Part shown: positions 45,935 through 54,958 of the stretch, one piece after another
Layout: the number at the start of each line of letters is the position of its first letter
How positions within the stretch are numbered: the first letter of the stretch is position 1
NCBI RefSeq assembly: GCF_004015795.1
Contig: NZ_ML137218.1
Span: 2,228,968 to 2,292,967 of the forward strand
Direction: 5' to 3'
From: Falsirhodobacter deserti
GTDB lineage: Bacteria; Pseudomonadota; Alphaproteobacteria; Rhodobacterales; Rhodobacteraceae
Length of the DNA stretch: 64,000 bases
The notes under the pieces: generated by a model
The model's input: only the letters and a program-made list of their open reading frames with translations
What the model was told of the DNA's origin: nothing
Databases searched by the model: none
Translations under genes and position numbers: made by a program

Positions 45935-47188
45935 ATGTCCAGCCTGTGCCGCGCCTGCCTGACACTGTTCGAAACCGGCACGCGCTGCCCCGCCTGCCGC
46001 AGCCCCCGCGTGCTTTCGCATCCAGAACTGCCGGGCCTGTCCATCGCGCACATGGATTGCGATGCCTTCTATGCCAGCGTTGAAAAGCGCGACAATCCGG
46101 ACCTGCGCGACAAGCCTGTGATCGTCGGGGGCGGGCAGCGGGGGGTGGTGGCCACCTGCTGCTATATCGCGCGCATTTCGGGGGTGCGATCGGCGATGCC
46201 AATGTTCCAGGCGCTGCGCCTGTGCCCCGAAGCGGTGGTCGTGCCACCGCGCTTTGACGTCTACAAGCAGGTCAGCCTTGCGATCCGTGCAATGATGGCC
46301 GACCTGACGCCAGCGATCGAACCCTTGTCGCTGGACGAGGCATTTCTGGACCTGACAGGCACCGCCCGCCTTCATGGCGCGCCACCCGCCCTTCTGATGG
46401 CGCGTCTGGTCCGGCGGATGGAGGAGGAGCTGGGCATCTCCGGCTCGGTCGGGCTGTCGCATAACAAGTTCCTGGCCAAGATCGCATCGGACCTGGACAA
46501 GCCGCGCGGCTTTTCCGTGATCGGGCAGGCGGAAACGGCAGACTTCCTGTCGCGCCAGCCCGTCCGCATCATCTGGGGCGTCGGCACCGCCACGCAGACC
46601 GCGCTGGAAGGGGCAGGCATTCGCACCATCGCCGATCTGCTGCGGTGGGACCGGCGCGATCTTTCGGCCCGCTTCGGACAGATGGGGGACCGCCTGTGGC
46701 GGCTGGCACGGGGGGAGGATGCCCGAAAGGTCGCACCGGATCGGGCGGTGAAGTCGATCTCCAAGGAAACGACGTTCGACAAGGATATCGCCGATGCGGG
46801 GATCGTGGATGGGCACCTGTGGCGATTGTCGGTGCAGGTAGCGGATCGTGCGAAGGCGAAGGACTTGGCTGGCCGCACGGTGGTGCTGAAGCTGAAACGC
46901 GCCGATTTCAGCACGATCACCCGCCGCTATGCCTTGCCGGGTGCGACCCAGTCGGCCGACCGCATCTATGCCGAGGGGCACCGCCTGCTTTCCGCCTGCG
47001 CCCCGACGGGCGCGTTGCGCCTGATCGGTATCGGCATTGCCGATCTGCGGCCGGGTGATCAGGCCGATCTGGCCGGCGATCTGCTGGATCCCGACGCCGC
47101 CCGCCGCCGCAAGGCCGAGGCGGCGACAGATGCCATCCGTGCCCGCTTCGGCAGCGATGCGATCATCAAAGGGCGTGCGCTTCGCTGA
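45935..47188 (+). CDS. dinB: DNA polymerase IV with N-terminal zinc-ribbon
   Basis: This Y-family translesion polymerase has 417 residues. The catalytic palm has MDCDAFYASVEKRD (Asp41) and PLSLDEAFLDLTG (Asp-Glu), with the fingers CCYIARISGVRSAMP, HhH sequence IWGVGTATQTALEGAG and little-finger domain after residue 270. In front of the polymerase core is a short extension with Cys5, Cys8, Cys18 and Cys21 (LCRACLTLFETGTRCPACRS), a zinc-ribbon-like C-x2-C-x9-C-x2-C. No clear beta-clamp motif was assigned. A LexA site lies just upstream, so SOS induction is expected. Confidence 0.94.
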   Translation: MSSLCRACLTLFETGTRCPACRSPRVLSHPELPGLSIAHMDCDAFYASVEKRDNPDLRDKPVIVGGGQRGVVATCCYIARISGVRSAMPMFQALRLCPEAVVVPPRFDVYKQVSLAIRAMMADLTPAIEPLSLDEAFLDLTGTARLHGAPPALLMARLVRRMEEELGISGSVGLSHNKFLAKIASDLDKPRGFSVIGQAETADFLSRQPVRIIWGVGTATQTALEGAGIRTIADLLRWDRRDLSARFGQMGDRLWRLARGEDARKVAPDRAVKSISKETTFDKDIADAGIVDGHLWRLSVQVADRAKAKDLAGRTVVLKLKRADFSTITRRYALPGATQSADRIYAEGHRLLSACAPTGALRLIGIGIADLRPGDQADLAGDLLDPDAARRRKAEAATDAIRARFGSDAIIKGRALR

Positions 47189-48037
47189 TCATTCGGCAGC
47201 CAGCGACAGGCTTTCCTCGCGCCCGATGTCGCAAAGGCGGGCGATCACCTCCTCCATCAGCCGCAGGAAGTCCGGAAAATCGGCACGTTTCTCGATCCGG
47301 GCTTCGTCCATGTAAAGGCTGCGGTCGATTTCCACCTGCACCGCGCTGCGCCCTTGCAAGGGCCGGCCATGGACCTGCGTTATATATGCCCCCGCGAAGG
47401 GCGCGTTCCGGCTGGTCCGCAGGCCTGCATCGCGGAAGGCGCCCTCGATCCGGTCCATCACGGCGCGGTCGCAGGCGGTTCCGAAGCGATCGCCCAGCAC
47501 CACGTCGCAGCGCTGGCTGCGCGAGGGGATCGCCTCTCGGGGCATCGAATGGCAATCGATCAGCAAGACGCGTCCGAACTTGCGGTGCGTCCGGTCCAGA
47601 AGGCCGCGCAGGGCCCCGTGCCAGGGATGCCAGTGGCAGGCGATGCGCGCCTCTGCCTCGGCCCGCGGCAGCTTGCCGGTATAGATCGGGTGGCCCTGCG
47701 CCACGACGCGAGGAATCACCCCCAGCCCCGAGGCGACTCGGGGGTTGTGCGGCGCCCGCGCCAGCCCCTCGATCACGGCGGGGTCCAGTTCATCCGCAGC
47801 GCGATTGAGGTCGATGAAGGCCCGCGGGGCGCAGGCGGCCAGAAGCGGCGCGCCGTGGCGCGGGGCGGCGGCGAACACCTCGTCAATAAAGGCATCTTCG
47901 GACGACCGGATGGCCTTTGCATCAAGCCTGCTTGACGCAAGAAAGGCCGCACCATAATCGCACCCGCTGTGCGGAGAGGAGAAAACCGTGGCCGTATCCG
48001 GCACGTCCGGCAGATGCAGGCGGTAGACATCGGTCAT
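47189..48037 (-). CDS. N-formylglutamate amidohydrolase family protein
   Basis: This 282-residue protein starts behind GAAGGAGCG. FSSPHSGCDYGAAF near residue 20, FIDLNRAADELDP, LLIDCHSMPREAIPSR and the AVQVEIDRSLYMDE segment are the metal and substrate motifs of the family that hydrolyses N-formyl-L-glutamate in histidine breakdown. No other hut gene is linked, so the physiological substrate is uncertain; a poly-formylglutamyl or related amide is possible. The gene abuts dinB (stops adjacent). Confidence 0.88.
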   Translation of the reverse strand: MTDVYRLHLPDVPDTATVFSSPHSGCDYGAAFLASSRLDAKAIRSSEDAFIDEVFAAAPRHGAPLLAACAPRAFIDLNRAADELDPAVIEGLARAPHNPRVASGLGVIPRVVAQGHPIYTGKLPRAEAEARIACHWHPWHGALRGLLDRTHRKFGRVLLIDCHSMPREAIPSRSQRCDVVLGDRFGTACDRAVMDRIEGAFRDAGLRTSRNAPFAGAYITQVHGRPLQGRSAVQVEIDRSLYMDEARIEKRADFPDFLRLMEEVIARLCDIGREESLSLAAE

Positions 48038-48092
48038 GCGGCGCTCCTTCAGGGTTTGAATATAGGGCGCGATGCATAGATGCCGAAACCCC

Positions 48093-48121
48093 TTGAACAC
48101 GGCCGCGACTCTCTTTATAGA
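48093..48121 (+). promoter_or_regulatory. Sigma-70 promoter of tRNA-Val
   Basis: TTGAAC (48093-48098), 17-base spacer, TATAGA (48116-48121), 35 bases before the tRNA. Close to consensus in both boxes and with ideal spacing. Confidence 0.65.
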
Positions 48122-48156
48122 CGCGCCACACCGAGGCTGAAACGCCAAGGCAGAGT

Positions 48157-48231
48157 GGGCGGTTAGCTCAGCGGTAGAGCACTACGTTGACATCGTAGTG
48201 GCCACTGGTTCGATCCCAGTACCGCCCACCA
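48157..48231 (+). tRNA. tRNA-Val (anticodon GAC)
   Basis: This 75-base cloverleaf has acceptor GGGCGGT/ACCGCCC, D arm GCTC-AGCGGTA-GAGC, anticodon stem CTACG/CGTAG with loop TTGACAT (anticodon GAC, reads GUC/GUU Val), T arm with TTCGATC loop, and an encoded CCA end. Confidence 0.97.
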
Positions 48232-48305
48232 TTTCTATCGCCGCCCCCGTGACGGGGGCATGTTTGTTTTCAAGGCGCACGCGCGCCGCGAATGGGAGAA
48301 GAGAG

Positions 48306-48431
48306 ATGAAGGTTGCGAACTCGCTCCGCTCGCTCAAGCTGCGCCACCGCGACTGCCAGGTCGTGCGCCGCAAGGGCCGCGTCTATGTGATCAACAAGAC
48401 GCAGAAGCGTTTCAAGGCTCGTCAGGGCTAA
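48306..48431 (+). CDS. rpmJ: Ribosomal protein L36 (bL36)
   Basis: This 41-residue basic protein, [20 protein letters not shown] then [20 protein letters not shown]. The length and lack of the C-x2-C...C-x4-H zinc site mark it as the zinc-free L36 type usual in alphaproteobacteria; a single Cys (residue 17) remains. It lies 74 bases after tRNA-Val and is followed by a terminator-like hairpin. Confidence 0.95.
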   Translation: MKVANSLRSLKLRHRDCQVVRRKGRVYVINKTQKRFKARQG

Positions 48432-48452
48432 GATCCGCGAAACGGATTCGCG

Positions 48453-48487
48453 AAAGGCCGCCGGGGCATGCCCGTGCGGCCTTTCTT
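48453..48487 (+). terminator. Terminator after rpmJ
   Basis: Stem AAAGGCCGC / GCGGCCTTT (48453-48461 with 48476-48484) topped by the small palindrome GGGCATGCCC, followed by CTT. It lies 21 bases after the rpmJ stop. Confidence 0.8.
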
Positions 48488-48515
48488 GCTTGAAGGCTTC
48501 CGGCAGAGGTTTTGT

Positions 48516-49418
48516 TTGAAGTTCGACACCCAAGCCCCGATCTGGCGCATGATGCGTGTGGTGCTGCCGCTGGTGATTCTGGCGGCCTTGTGGGTGTTTG
48601 CCGATGGGGCGCAGATCGTGCACCAGTTGCGCCGTGCCGATTTGGGGTGGCTGATTGCCGCGGGCCTGGTGGTGAACCTTCAAACGGTGCTGTGCGGATG
48701 GCGCTGGAAGATGACAGCAAATCGATTGGGGCAGGCGCTGCCCCTGACGGTGGCAATCCGTGAATACTATCTTGCACAATTCGTGAACCAGACGATGCCG
48801 GGCGGCGTGGCGGGCGATGTGGCGCGTGCCGTGCGCGTGAAGGGCGACAGCATGGCCCGGTCCGGCGCCGCCGTTGCGATCGAACGGATCAGCGGGCAGG
48901 TCGGAATGCTTGTCATCATGATCGTTGCGCTGGCGATTGCACTTCTTACCGGTGCGGTTCCTTCAGGGACCGGGGGAATGCCCCTTGGCATCGGAATTGG
49001 CATCGCGGTGGCCTTGCCGATCGCATACCGGCTGATCCCCCAGCGGATGCGCGAGGCGATCCGGCGCGGCATCCTCGACATCTGGGCGCGGCAAAGCGTG
49101 CTGGGCCTTGCGATATCGGCCTGCAACATCCTTGCCTTTTCCTGCTGTGCCGAAGCGATCGGCGCACCTCTTGAACCGCTTGCCGCCGCTGCGCTGGTGC
49201 CCGTTGTTCTTTCTGCGATGCTGATTCCCGCCTCGGTCGCCGGCTGGGGGTTTCGCGAAGGCGCGGCGGTGCTGTTTCTTCCCGCCGCCGGTCTGGGGGC
49301 GCAGGCGGCGGTGGCCACCAGCGTTGCCTATGGCGCGGTGCTGCTGGTATCGGCCATTCCCGGTGCGTTTTTCCTGCGCCGCCCGCGCAAGCTGGCCGGC
49401 TCCGGATCAGGGGCATAA
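48516..49418 (+). CDS. Lysylphosphatidylglycerol synthase-like (LPG_synthase_TM) membrane protein
   Basis: This integral membrane protein has about 300 residues and seven or eight helices. VNQTMPGGVAGDVARAVRVK is the family signature, followed by AIERISGQVGMLVIM and ASVAGWGFREGAAVLF. It is the transmembrane half only, with no aminoacyl-transferase domain, so a flippase-like or glycolipid role is possible. An ATG at 48468 lies inside the rpmJ terminator and is unlikely; I choose the TTG at 48516 behind AGAGG, with ATG 48549 as an alternative. Confidence 0.82.
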   Translation: MKFDTQAPIWRMMRVVLPLVILAALWVFADGAQIVHQLRRADLGWLIAAGLVVNLQTVLCGWRWKMTANRLGQALPLTVAIREYYLAQFVNQTMPGGVAGDVARAVRVKGDSMARSGAAVAIERISGQVGMLVIMIVALAIALLTGAVPSGTGGMPLGIGIGIAVALPIAYRLIPQRMREAIRRGILDIWARQSVLGLAISACNILAFSCCAEAIGAPLEPLAAAALVPVVLSAMLIPASVAGWGFREGAAVLFLPAAGLGAQAAVATSVAYGAVLLVSAIPGAFFLRRPRKLAGSGSGA

Positions 49419-49516
49419 CCTTCAGGCCCGGCCACTGCGACACCCCGTCACAGGGAAGAAGCGGCATCCGCACCCCACATTTCCGTGAACCCTTTCGCGC
49501 AACCGGAGCGTAGCAC

Positions 49517-50248
49517 GTGGATATCATTGCCCTTCTTTCTGACCCGACTGTGTGGGTTGCCCTGGTCACGCTGATCGTGATGGAGGTGGTGCTGGGCATC
49601 GACAACCTTCTGTTCATTTCCATCCTGACGAACAAGCTGCCAGAGGAGCATCGCGAAAGGGCCCGCCGCATCGGCATCGGCCTTGCGCTGATCATGCGCC
49701 TCGGGCTGCTGGCCACCATCTCGTGGATCGTGCAACTGACCGAGCCCGTGTTCACCGTGCTGGGCAACGAAATCTCGTGGAAGGACATGATCCTGATCGC
49801 GGGCGGATTGTTCCTTGTCTGGAAGGCGACAAAGGAGATCCACCACGCCATGGACCCTGTTGATCACGGGGAAACGATGGTCGGCGCGGCTGGCATGAGC
49901 TTCGGGTCCGCGATCGTGCAGATCCTGGTGCTGGACCTCGTGTTCTCCATCGACAGCATCATCACGGCCGTAGGCATGACGCCGCATGTTCCGGTCATGG
50001 TCATCGCCGTTCTGGTGGCCGTGACGGTGATGCTGCTGGCTGCCACCCCGCTGGCCCGTTTCATCGAGCATAACCCCACGATCGTCATGCTGGCGCTGTC
50101 CTTCCTGATGCTGATCGGAACGACGCTGATTGCCGAAGGCCTCGGGTTCTATGTGCCCAAGGGGTATATCTATGCCGCGATGGCATTCTCGGCGCTGGTG
50201 GAGGCGCTGAACATGGTTGCGCGCAACCGGCGCAGGCGGAAGGCCTGA
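49517..50248 (+). CDS. TerC family integral membrane protein
   Basis: This 243-residue protein has a GTG start behind CGGAG. Seven predicted helices, with the paired acidic motifs [15 protein letters not shown] (about residue 22-36) and [17 protein letters not shown] (about 135-151) that define TerC proteins. TerC members are linked to tellurite resistance and to manganese export or metalation of secreted proteins; which applies here is unknown. It lies upstream of petABC but with a 65-base gap and no clear functional link. Confidence 0.9.
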   Translation: MDIIALLSDPTVWVALVTLIVMEVVLGIDNLLFISILTNKLPEEHRERARRIGIGLALIMRLGLLATISWIVQLTEPVFTVLGNEISWKDMILIAGGLFLVWKATKEIHHAMDPVDHGETMVGAAGMSFGSAIVQILVLDLVFSIDSIITAVGMTPHVPVMVIAVLVAVTVMLLAATPLARFIEHNPTIVMLALSFLMLIGTTLIAEGLGFYVPKGYIYAAMAFSALVEALNMVARNRRRRKA

Positions 50249-50313
50249 CGCTGGACCTGCGGGCGGCCTTTGGCTATGGCTGAAGGCCAGCGAAGAAAGG
50301 GCAACCTGTTCCC

Positions 50314-50886
50314 GTGTCCGAAACCGAAGACCCCGCCGCGTCCCGCCGTGATCTGCTGTTTGCCGCCACCGCCTGTGCGGGATGCGTGGCAACCGGCGCC
50401 GCGGTGATCCCCCTGATCGACCAGATGAACCCCGCCGCCGACACGCGCGCGCTCGCCTCGGTTCTTGTTGATGTGTCAGGCGTGGAGGCGGGGCAGCAGA
50501 TCACGGTTCAGTGGCAGGGCAAGCCCGTCTTCATCCGCCGCCGTACCGCCGAGGAGATCGCCACCGCCCGCGCCGTGGAGGTTGCCGATCTGCCCGATCC
50601 GCTGGCCGAGAATGCGAATCTGGAAGGCGCAGCGCCGGCCACGGATGAAAACCGCAGCCTTGATCCGGCAGGCGAATGGCTGGTGATGATGGGCGTGTGC
50701 ACGCACCTGGGGTGCGTGCCCTTGGGAAACGAGGCTGGCGATTTCGGCGGGTGGTTCTGCCCGTGTCACGGATCGCATTATGACACGGCCGGGCGCATCC
50801 GCCGCGGCCCCGCGACCGAGAACCTGCACATTCCCGTCGCGGCCTTCATCGACGGCACCACCATCCGGCTGGGGACGGCGGCATGA
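50314..50886 (+). CDS. petA: Ubiquinol-cytochrome c reductase iron-sulfur (Rieske) subunit
   Basis: This 190-residue Rieske protein of the bc1 complex has a GTG start ([20 protein letters not shown]). The twin-Arg RRDLL and one membrane helix (residues 15-36) anchor it after Tat export. The 2Fe-2S ligands are Cys129-His131 (CTHLGC) and Cys149-His152 (CPCHGS), with Cys134 and Cys151 forming the disulfide. It overlaps petB by 4 bases. Confidence 0.96.
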   Translation: MSETEDPAASRRDLLFAATACAGCVATGAAVIPLIDQMNPAADTRALASVLVDVSGVEAGQQITVQWQGKPVFIRRRTAEEIATARAVEVADLPDPLAENANLEGAAPATDENRSLDPAGEWLVMMGVCTHLGCVPLGNEAGDFGGWFCPCHGSHYDTAGRIRRGPATENLHIPVAAFIDGTTIRLGTAA

Positions 50887-52166
50887 GCCGCCTGCCCCGC
50901 CCGCCCTATGCCCCCGGAACGGCCCTTGGCCGCTGGATGCAGGATCGCCTTCCCTTGCCCGCGCTGGTTCATGCCACGCTGACCCTCCCCATACCGCGCA
51001 ACCTGAACTGGATGTGGATCTGGGGAATGGTGCTGTTGTTCTGCCTTGTGATGCAGATCGTGACAGGCGTGGTGCTGGCGATGCATTACACGCCCCATGT
51101 CGACCATGCCTTCGACAGCGTCGAACGGATCATGCGCGATGTGAATGGCGGGCATTTCCTGCGTTACCTGCACGCCAATGGTGCCTCGTTGTTCTTTGTG
51201 GCGATCTATTTCCACATTGCGCGCGGCATCTATTACGGCAGCCACAAAAGCCCGAGAGAGCTGACCTGGATCATCGGCATGATGCTGTATCTGCTGCTGA
51301 TGGCCGTGGCCTTTATGGGGTATGTCCTGCCTTGGGGCCAGATGAGCTTTTGGGGCGCCACGGTCATCACCGGCCTGTTCGGCGCGATTCCTTGGGTGGG
51401 CGAAAGCCTTCAGGCCTGGGTTCTTGGCGGGCCTGCGGTGGGCAACCCCACGCTGGTGCGCTTTTTCGTGCTGCACTGGCTGCTGCCCTTCGTGGCAGTG
51501 GCGCTGGTGCTTCTGCATATCTGGTCCTTCCACACGACGGGGAACAACAATCCGACCGGCGTTGATCCGCGGCTGGACGAGGAGGGGATGCGCCGCGACA
51601 TGCTGCCCTTCTGGCCCTATTTCGTTCTGAAGGACCTTCTGGCGCTGGCGGTGGTGCTGACAGCTTTCTTCGCACTGACCGCCTTTGCGCCGAATGCGCT
51701 TGGCCATCCGGAAAACTATGTGCCGGCCAATCCGCTGGTCACCCCGGCCCATATTGTCCCGGAATGGTACTTCACCCCCTTCTACGCCATTCTTCGTGCC
51801 TTCACGTCCGATCTGTGGCTGGTGCAGGTGGCCGAGGTCGCGACCTTCGGGCTGGTGGATGCCAGGCTGTTCGGGGCGCTGGCGCTGTTTGGTTCTCTTG
51901 CCGTGCTGCTGGCGCTGCCATGGCTGGACCATTCCCCGGTGCGTTCAGGGCGCTACCGGCCCGCCTTCCGGGTGGCGTTCGCAGTGCTGGTGCTGGATTT
52001 CGCCCTGCTGACATGGTGCGGCAGCCAGATGCCCACGGCCAGGGTGGCAACCCTGTCGTTGTTGGGCACCGCCTATTGGTTCGGCTTTTTCCTGATTGTG
52101 CTGCCGCTGCTGTCGCGGCGCGAACGCACGCGCCCCCTGCCCCCGACGATTGAGGCTGCGTCATGA
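50883..52166 (+). CDS. petB: Cytochrome b of the bc1 complex
   Basis: This 427-residue membrane protein with eight helices carries both b hemes and the quinol sites. Paired His ligands lie in [17 protein letters not shown] and in [17 protein letters not shown]; the quinol-oxidation motif is [15 protein letters not shown] and [17 protein letters not shown] is the cd helix. Sequence is clearly of Rhodobacter type but with numerous differences from the textbook protein. Overlaps petA and petC by 4 bases each. Confidence 0.97.
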   Translation: MSRLPRPPYAPGTALGRWMQDRLPLPALVHATLTLPIPRNLNWMWIWGMVLLFCLVMQIVTGVVLAMHYTPHVDHAFDSVERIMRDVNGGHFLRYLHANGASLFFVAIYFHIARGIYYGSHKSPRELTWIIGMMLYLLLMAVAFMGYVLPWGQMSFWGATVITGLFGAIPWVGESLQAWVLGGPAVGNPTLVRFFVLHWLLPFVAVALVLLHIWSFHTTGNNNPTGVDPRLDEEGMRRDMLPFWPYFVLKDLLALAVVLTAFFALTAFAPNALGHPENYVPANPLVTPAHIVPEWYFTPFYAILRAFTSDLWLVQVAEVATFGLVDARLFGALALFGSLAVLLALPWLDHSPVRSGRYRPAFRVAFAVLVLDFALLTWCGSQMPTARVATLSLLGTAYWFGFFLIVLPLLSRRERTRPLPPTIEAAS

Positions 52167-52801
52167 TCCGCGCTACGCTTTTGTCGCTGTGCCTTGCCTC
52201 GCCAGCGGCGGCGTTCAGCTTCGACGGGCCGCTGGGCACCTATGATGCGGCGCAGCTTCAGCGCGGATTGCAGGTGTTCACCGAAAGCTGCGCGGCCTGC
52301 CACGGGCTGCGGCAGGTGGCGATCCGGACGCTCGGCGACGCGGATGGCCCGGCCTTGCCGCCCGAGCAGGTTCGCGCCTATGCGGACATGCTTGGGCTGG
52401 CGGCGCCCGACCGCTTTCCCGCCTCTGCCCTTCCCGAAGCCCCTGATCTGAGCCTGATTGCCAAGGCGCATGCAAAGGGGCCGGAACATGTGCGGGCCCT
52501 TCTGACCGGATATGACGGGACCGAGGTGGAGGAGGCAGGTACCCTGCTTTATGGCAACGCCGAAACCGGCCCCATCGCTATGCCGCCGCCGCTGGTGGAC
52601 GGGCTTGTTTCCTACCGCGATGGAACGGAAGCAAGCGTGGCGCAGATGTCCGAAGATGTTGCCGCGTTCCTGATGTGGGCGGCGGAACCGAAGATGGTGG
52701 CGCGCAAACGCACGGGCTTTGTGTCCGTGGGTTTGCTGATCGTGCTGGCAGGGCTGTTGTGGCTGACCACGCGCGAGGTTTGGCGACGTCAGCCCAGATA
52801 G
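52163..52801 (+). CDS. petC: Cytochrome c1 of the bc1 complex (unusually short)
   Basis: This 212-residue protein has a signal peptide of about 17 residues, heme motif Cys43-x2-Cys46-His47 (SCAACHGL) and the Met ligand at residue 140 in [11 protein letters not shown]. The C-terminal helix ([19 protein letters not shown]) anchors it. Relatives such as R. sphaeroides are about 280 residues; the loop between SLIAKA and LLTGY is reduced to about ten residues. The rest of the complex is intact, so it is probably functional. Its end overlaps thiQ by 13 bases (convergent). Confidence 0.93.
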   Translation: MIRATLLSLCLASPAAAFSFDGPLGTYDAAQLQRGLQVFTESCAACHGLRQVAIRTLGDADGPALPPEQVRAYADMLGLAAPDRFPASALPEAPDLSLIAKAHAKGPEHVRALLTGYDGTEVEEAGTLLYGNAETGPIAMPPPLVDGLVSYRDGTEASVAQMSEDVAAFLMWAAEPKMVARKRTGFVSVGLLIVLAGLLWLTTREVWRRQPR

Positions 52802-53478
52802 GCGCGCAAGGCGGGCGGCGGATTGTCCAGCAGGCGGGCCGTCGGGGCCGGGGGATGTGCCATTCCGTCCGAAACCACGACCGTCTGGCCTGCAAGCCGC
52901 CGCGCGTCGGCGGGATCATGCGTCACCATCAGCACGATCCGCTCCCCTGCCAGTTTGGTCACCAGATCCAGCATGTCTGCCTTCATTGCCGGGCCAAGGG
53001 CCGCGAAGGGTTCGTCCAGTGCGAGAACCGGCCTGTCCTGCAACAGTGCGCGGGCCAGCGCCACGCGCCCCTGCTGCCCCCCCGAAAGCTGGGCGGGGCG
53101 GCGCGCCTCCATTCCCTGCAACCCGACCTGCGCGAGTGCCTGCGCCACGCGGCTGCGCTGCCTCGCATCAGGCCGCAGGCGGGGGGACAGGCCAAGGCCC
53201 ACGTTCTGCCCGACCGTCAGGTGCGGAAACAGGTTCTGGTCCTGAAACAGCATCGCGACCGGCCTGCGGTCGGGAGGCAGGCGGCTTATGTCCTGCCCCT
53301 CCCACGTGATCCGGCCCGCGGAAAGGGGCACGAAGCCTGCCAGCGCCATCAGCAGCGTGGATTTTCCCGCGCCCGAGGGGCCAAGGATTGCCACCCTCTC
53401 CCCCTTTCCGATCTGCCAGTCGGCGATCAGGCGGAAATCGTCCATGCGGATCAAGGTAGCATCAAAGGTCAGAGCCAC
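52789..53478 (-). CDS. thiQ: Thiamine ABC transporter ATP-binding protein
   Basis: This 229-residue ATPase of the ThiBPQ importer has Walker [17 protein letters not shown] (about 34-49), the signature [16 protein letters not shown], Walker [14 protein letters not shown] and His-loop MVTHDPADA. It overlaps the thiP end by 17 bases. The TPP riboswitch upstream of thiB should control all three genes. Confidence 0.94.
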   Translation of the reverse strand: MALTFDATLIRMDDFRLIADWQIGKGERVAILGPSGAGKSTLLMALAGFVPLSAGRITWEGQDISRLPPDRRPVAMLFQDQNLFPHLTVGQNVGLGLSPRLRPDARQRSRVAQALAQVGLQGMEARRPAQLSGGQQGRVALARALLQDRPVLALDEPFAALGPAMKADMLDLVTKLAGERIVLMVTHDPADARRLAGQTVVVSDGMAHPPAPTARLLDNPPPALRAYLG

Positions 53479-54958
53479 GGCGGCCTCCCCAGTCGAACAG
53501 AAGAAACAGGCCGAAGGACAGCAGAACCAGCAGCAGGGCCGCCGCCGCTGCCTGCTCCATCCGGTAGGCGCCCATCAGCTGCTGGACCAGAAGTGGCAAC
53601 GTGGGCCCGTCGGGTGCCGCGAACAAGGCGATGACCCCCAGATCACCCATAGACAGCGCGGCCGTGACGCCCGCCGCAAAGCCAAGCGGGCGGCGCAAGC
53701 GCGGCAGGACCAGCCAGCGCAGCCGCGACATCCCCCGCAGCCCCAGCGTGTCGGCCAAGGGGCCGTAATCCGCGCGCAAGGCCCCCATGGCGGGCGCAAG
53801 GATGCGATAGGCGAAGGGAAGTGCCAGAACCGCGTTCACCAGAAGCGTGACCGGAAGGGCCACCCGCTCGGGCGCGATAAAGGGCCAGATCGCGATGAAA
53901 AGGCCCGTACCCATGACGAGGGAGGAGGCGGCCAAGGGCAAAGTGGCCATCAGCCCCATGCCGCGCCCCCCGCCCGCCAGTGCCAAAGCCGCGGCCACCG
54001 TCAAGGCGGTGGATCCCAGCGCAACCAGAACCGACCGGCCCGCCGCCGCCCATACGGCCTGCGGCAGATCCATCATCCCCGGAAGCCCCCGCGCCGCGAT
54101 CATCGCAAGGGGCGAGGCGATGAACAGCGTGGCCAGCATCAGAACCAGCGCATCGGCTATCCGCCGCCAGCCGGGGGGCGCGAAGGCCACCACCCGGTCA
54201 AGGCCCTTTCCGAATCCCGGCGGCACGCTCAGCCGCATGGCCAGCAGCACGGCGGCAGCGCAGATCAGGCATTGCAATGCGGCAAGGCTGGCGGTCCGCC
54301 CCAGATCGAACTGGAAGCGTAGCGCCTGATAGATCGCAAGCTCCACCGTGGTCGCGCGGGGGCCGCCGCCAAGCGTCAGCGCCACGGCAAAGCTGGTCAG
54401 GCAGATGGCGAAGATGACAACGGCCGTTCCGGGCAGGACCTCGCGCAGCATCGGGCGTTCCAGGTGGCGGGCAATGTCGCGCGGCCCGAACCCAAGGGAG
54501 AGCGCAAGGCGGAAGCGTTCGGACGGAATCGCCTGCCAGCCCTGAAGGATCAGCCGAACCGCAAGCGGCATGTTCAGGAACACATGCGCCAGCACCACGC
54601 CATGCAGGCCATAGATCTGCACGTTGGGCAGCCCCGCCACCCCCAGGGCCCCGTTCAGCAGGCCCGACCGTCCAAAGACGGCCAGCAGCCCCAGAACCGC
54701 CACGATCACCGGCAGAAGGAAGGGAGCCCCCAGAAGCGCGATCAACGCCCCGCGTCCGCGAAACCGCCGCCGCGCCAGCGCACGCGCCACCGGCACCGCC
54801 AGCAGGACCGACAGGCCCGCCGACACCGCCGCCTGCGTCACCGTAAAGCGAAGGGCGGGCCAGTCCGCGCCCCATCCCCCCTCGGCCCGCCACGCAACAA
54901 GCGCCAGCGGCCCAAGGGTCAGGAGCGTGACGATCAGCGCGACAACGCGGCCTGCCAT
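53462..54958 (-). CDS. thiP: Thiamine ABC transporter permease
   Basis: This 498-residue permease has two fused binding-protein-dependent transport domains and about twelve helices. EAA-type loops are visible in each half (ERFRLALSLGFGPRDIARHL and YGPLADTLGLRGMSRLRWL). It overlaps thiB by 25 bases and thiQ by 17. Highly GC-rich and Ala/Leu-rich as expected for a membrane protein in this genome. Confidence 0.93.
   Translation of the reverse strand: MAGRVVALIVTLLTLGPLALVAWRAEGGWGADWPALRFTVTQAAVSAGLSVLLAVPVARALARRRFRGRGALIALLGAPFLLPVIVAVLGLLAVFGRSGLLNGALGVAGLPNVQIYGLHGVVLAHVFLNMPLAVRLILQGWQAIPSERFRLALSLGFGPRDIARHLERPMLREVLPGTAVVIFAICLTSFAVALTLGGGPRATTVELAIYQALRFQFDLGRTASLAALQCLICAAAVLLAMRLSVPPGFGKGLDRVVAFAPPGWRRIADALVLMLATLFIASPLAMIAARGLPGMMDLPQAVWAAAGRSVLVALGSTALTVAAALALAGGGRGMGLMATLPLAASSLVMGTGLFIAIWPFIAPERVALPVTLLVNAVLALPFAYRILAPAMGALRADYGPLADTLGLRGMSRLRWLVLPRLRRPLGFAAGVTAALSMGDLGVIALFAAPDGPTLPLLVQQLMGAYRMEQAAAAALLLVLLSFGLFLLFDWGGRRGSDL

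Noticed and set aside
48468..48515. ATG at 48468 as start of the LPG-synthase-like gene
   Set aside because: The codon is in the loop of the rpmJ terminator and the extra residues are not membrane-protein-like; TTG 48516 has a better ribosome site.
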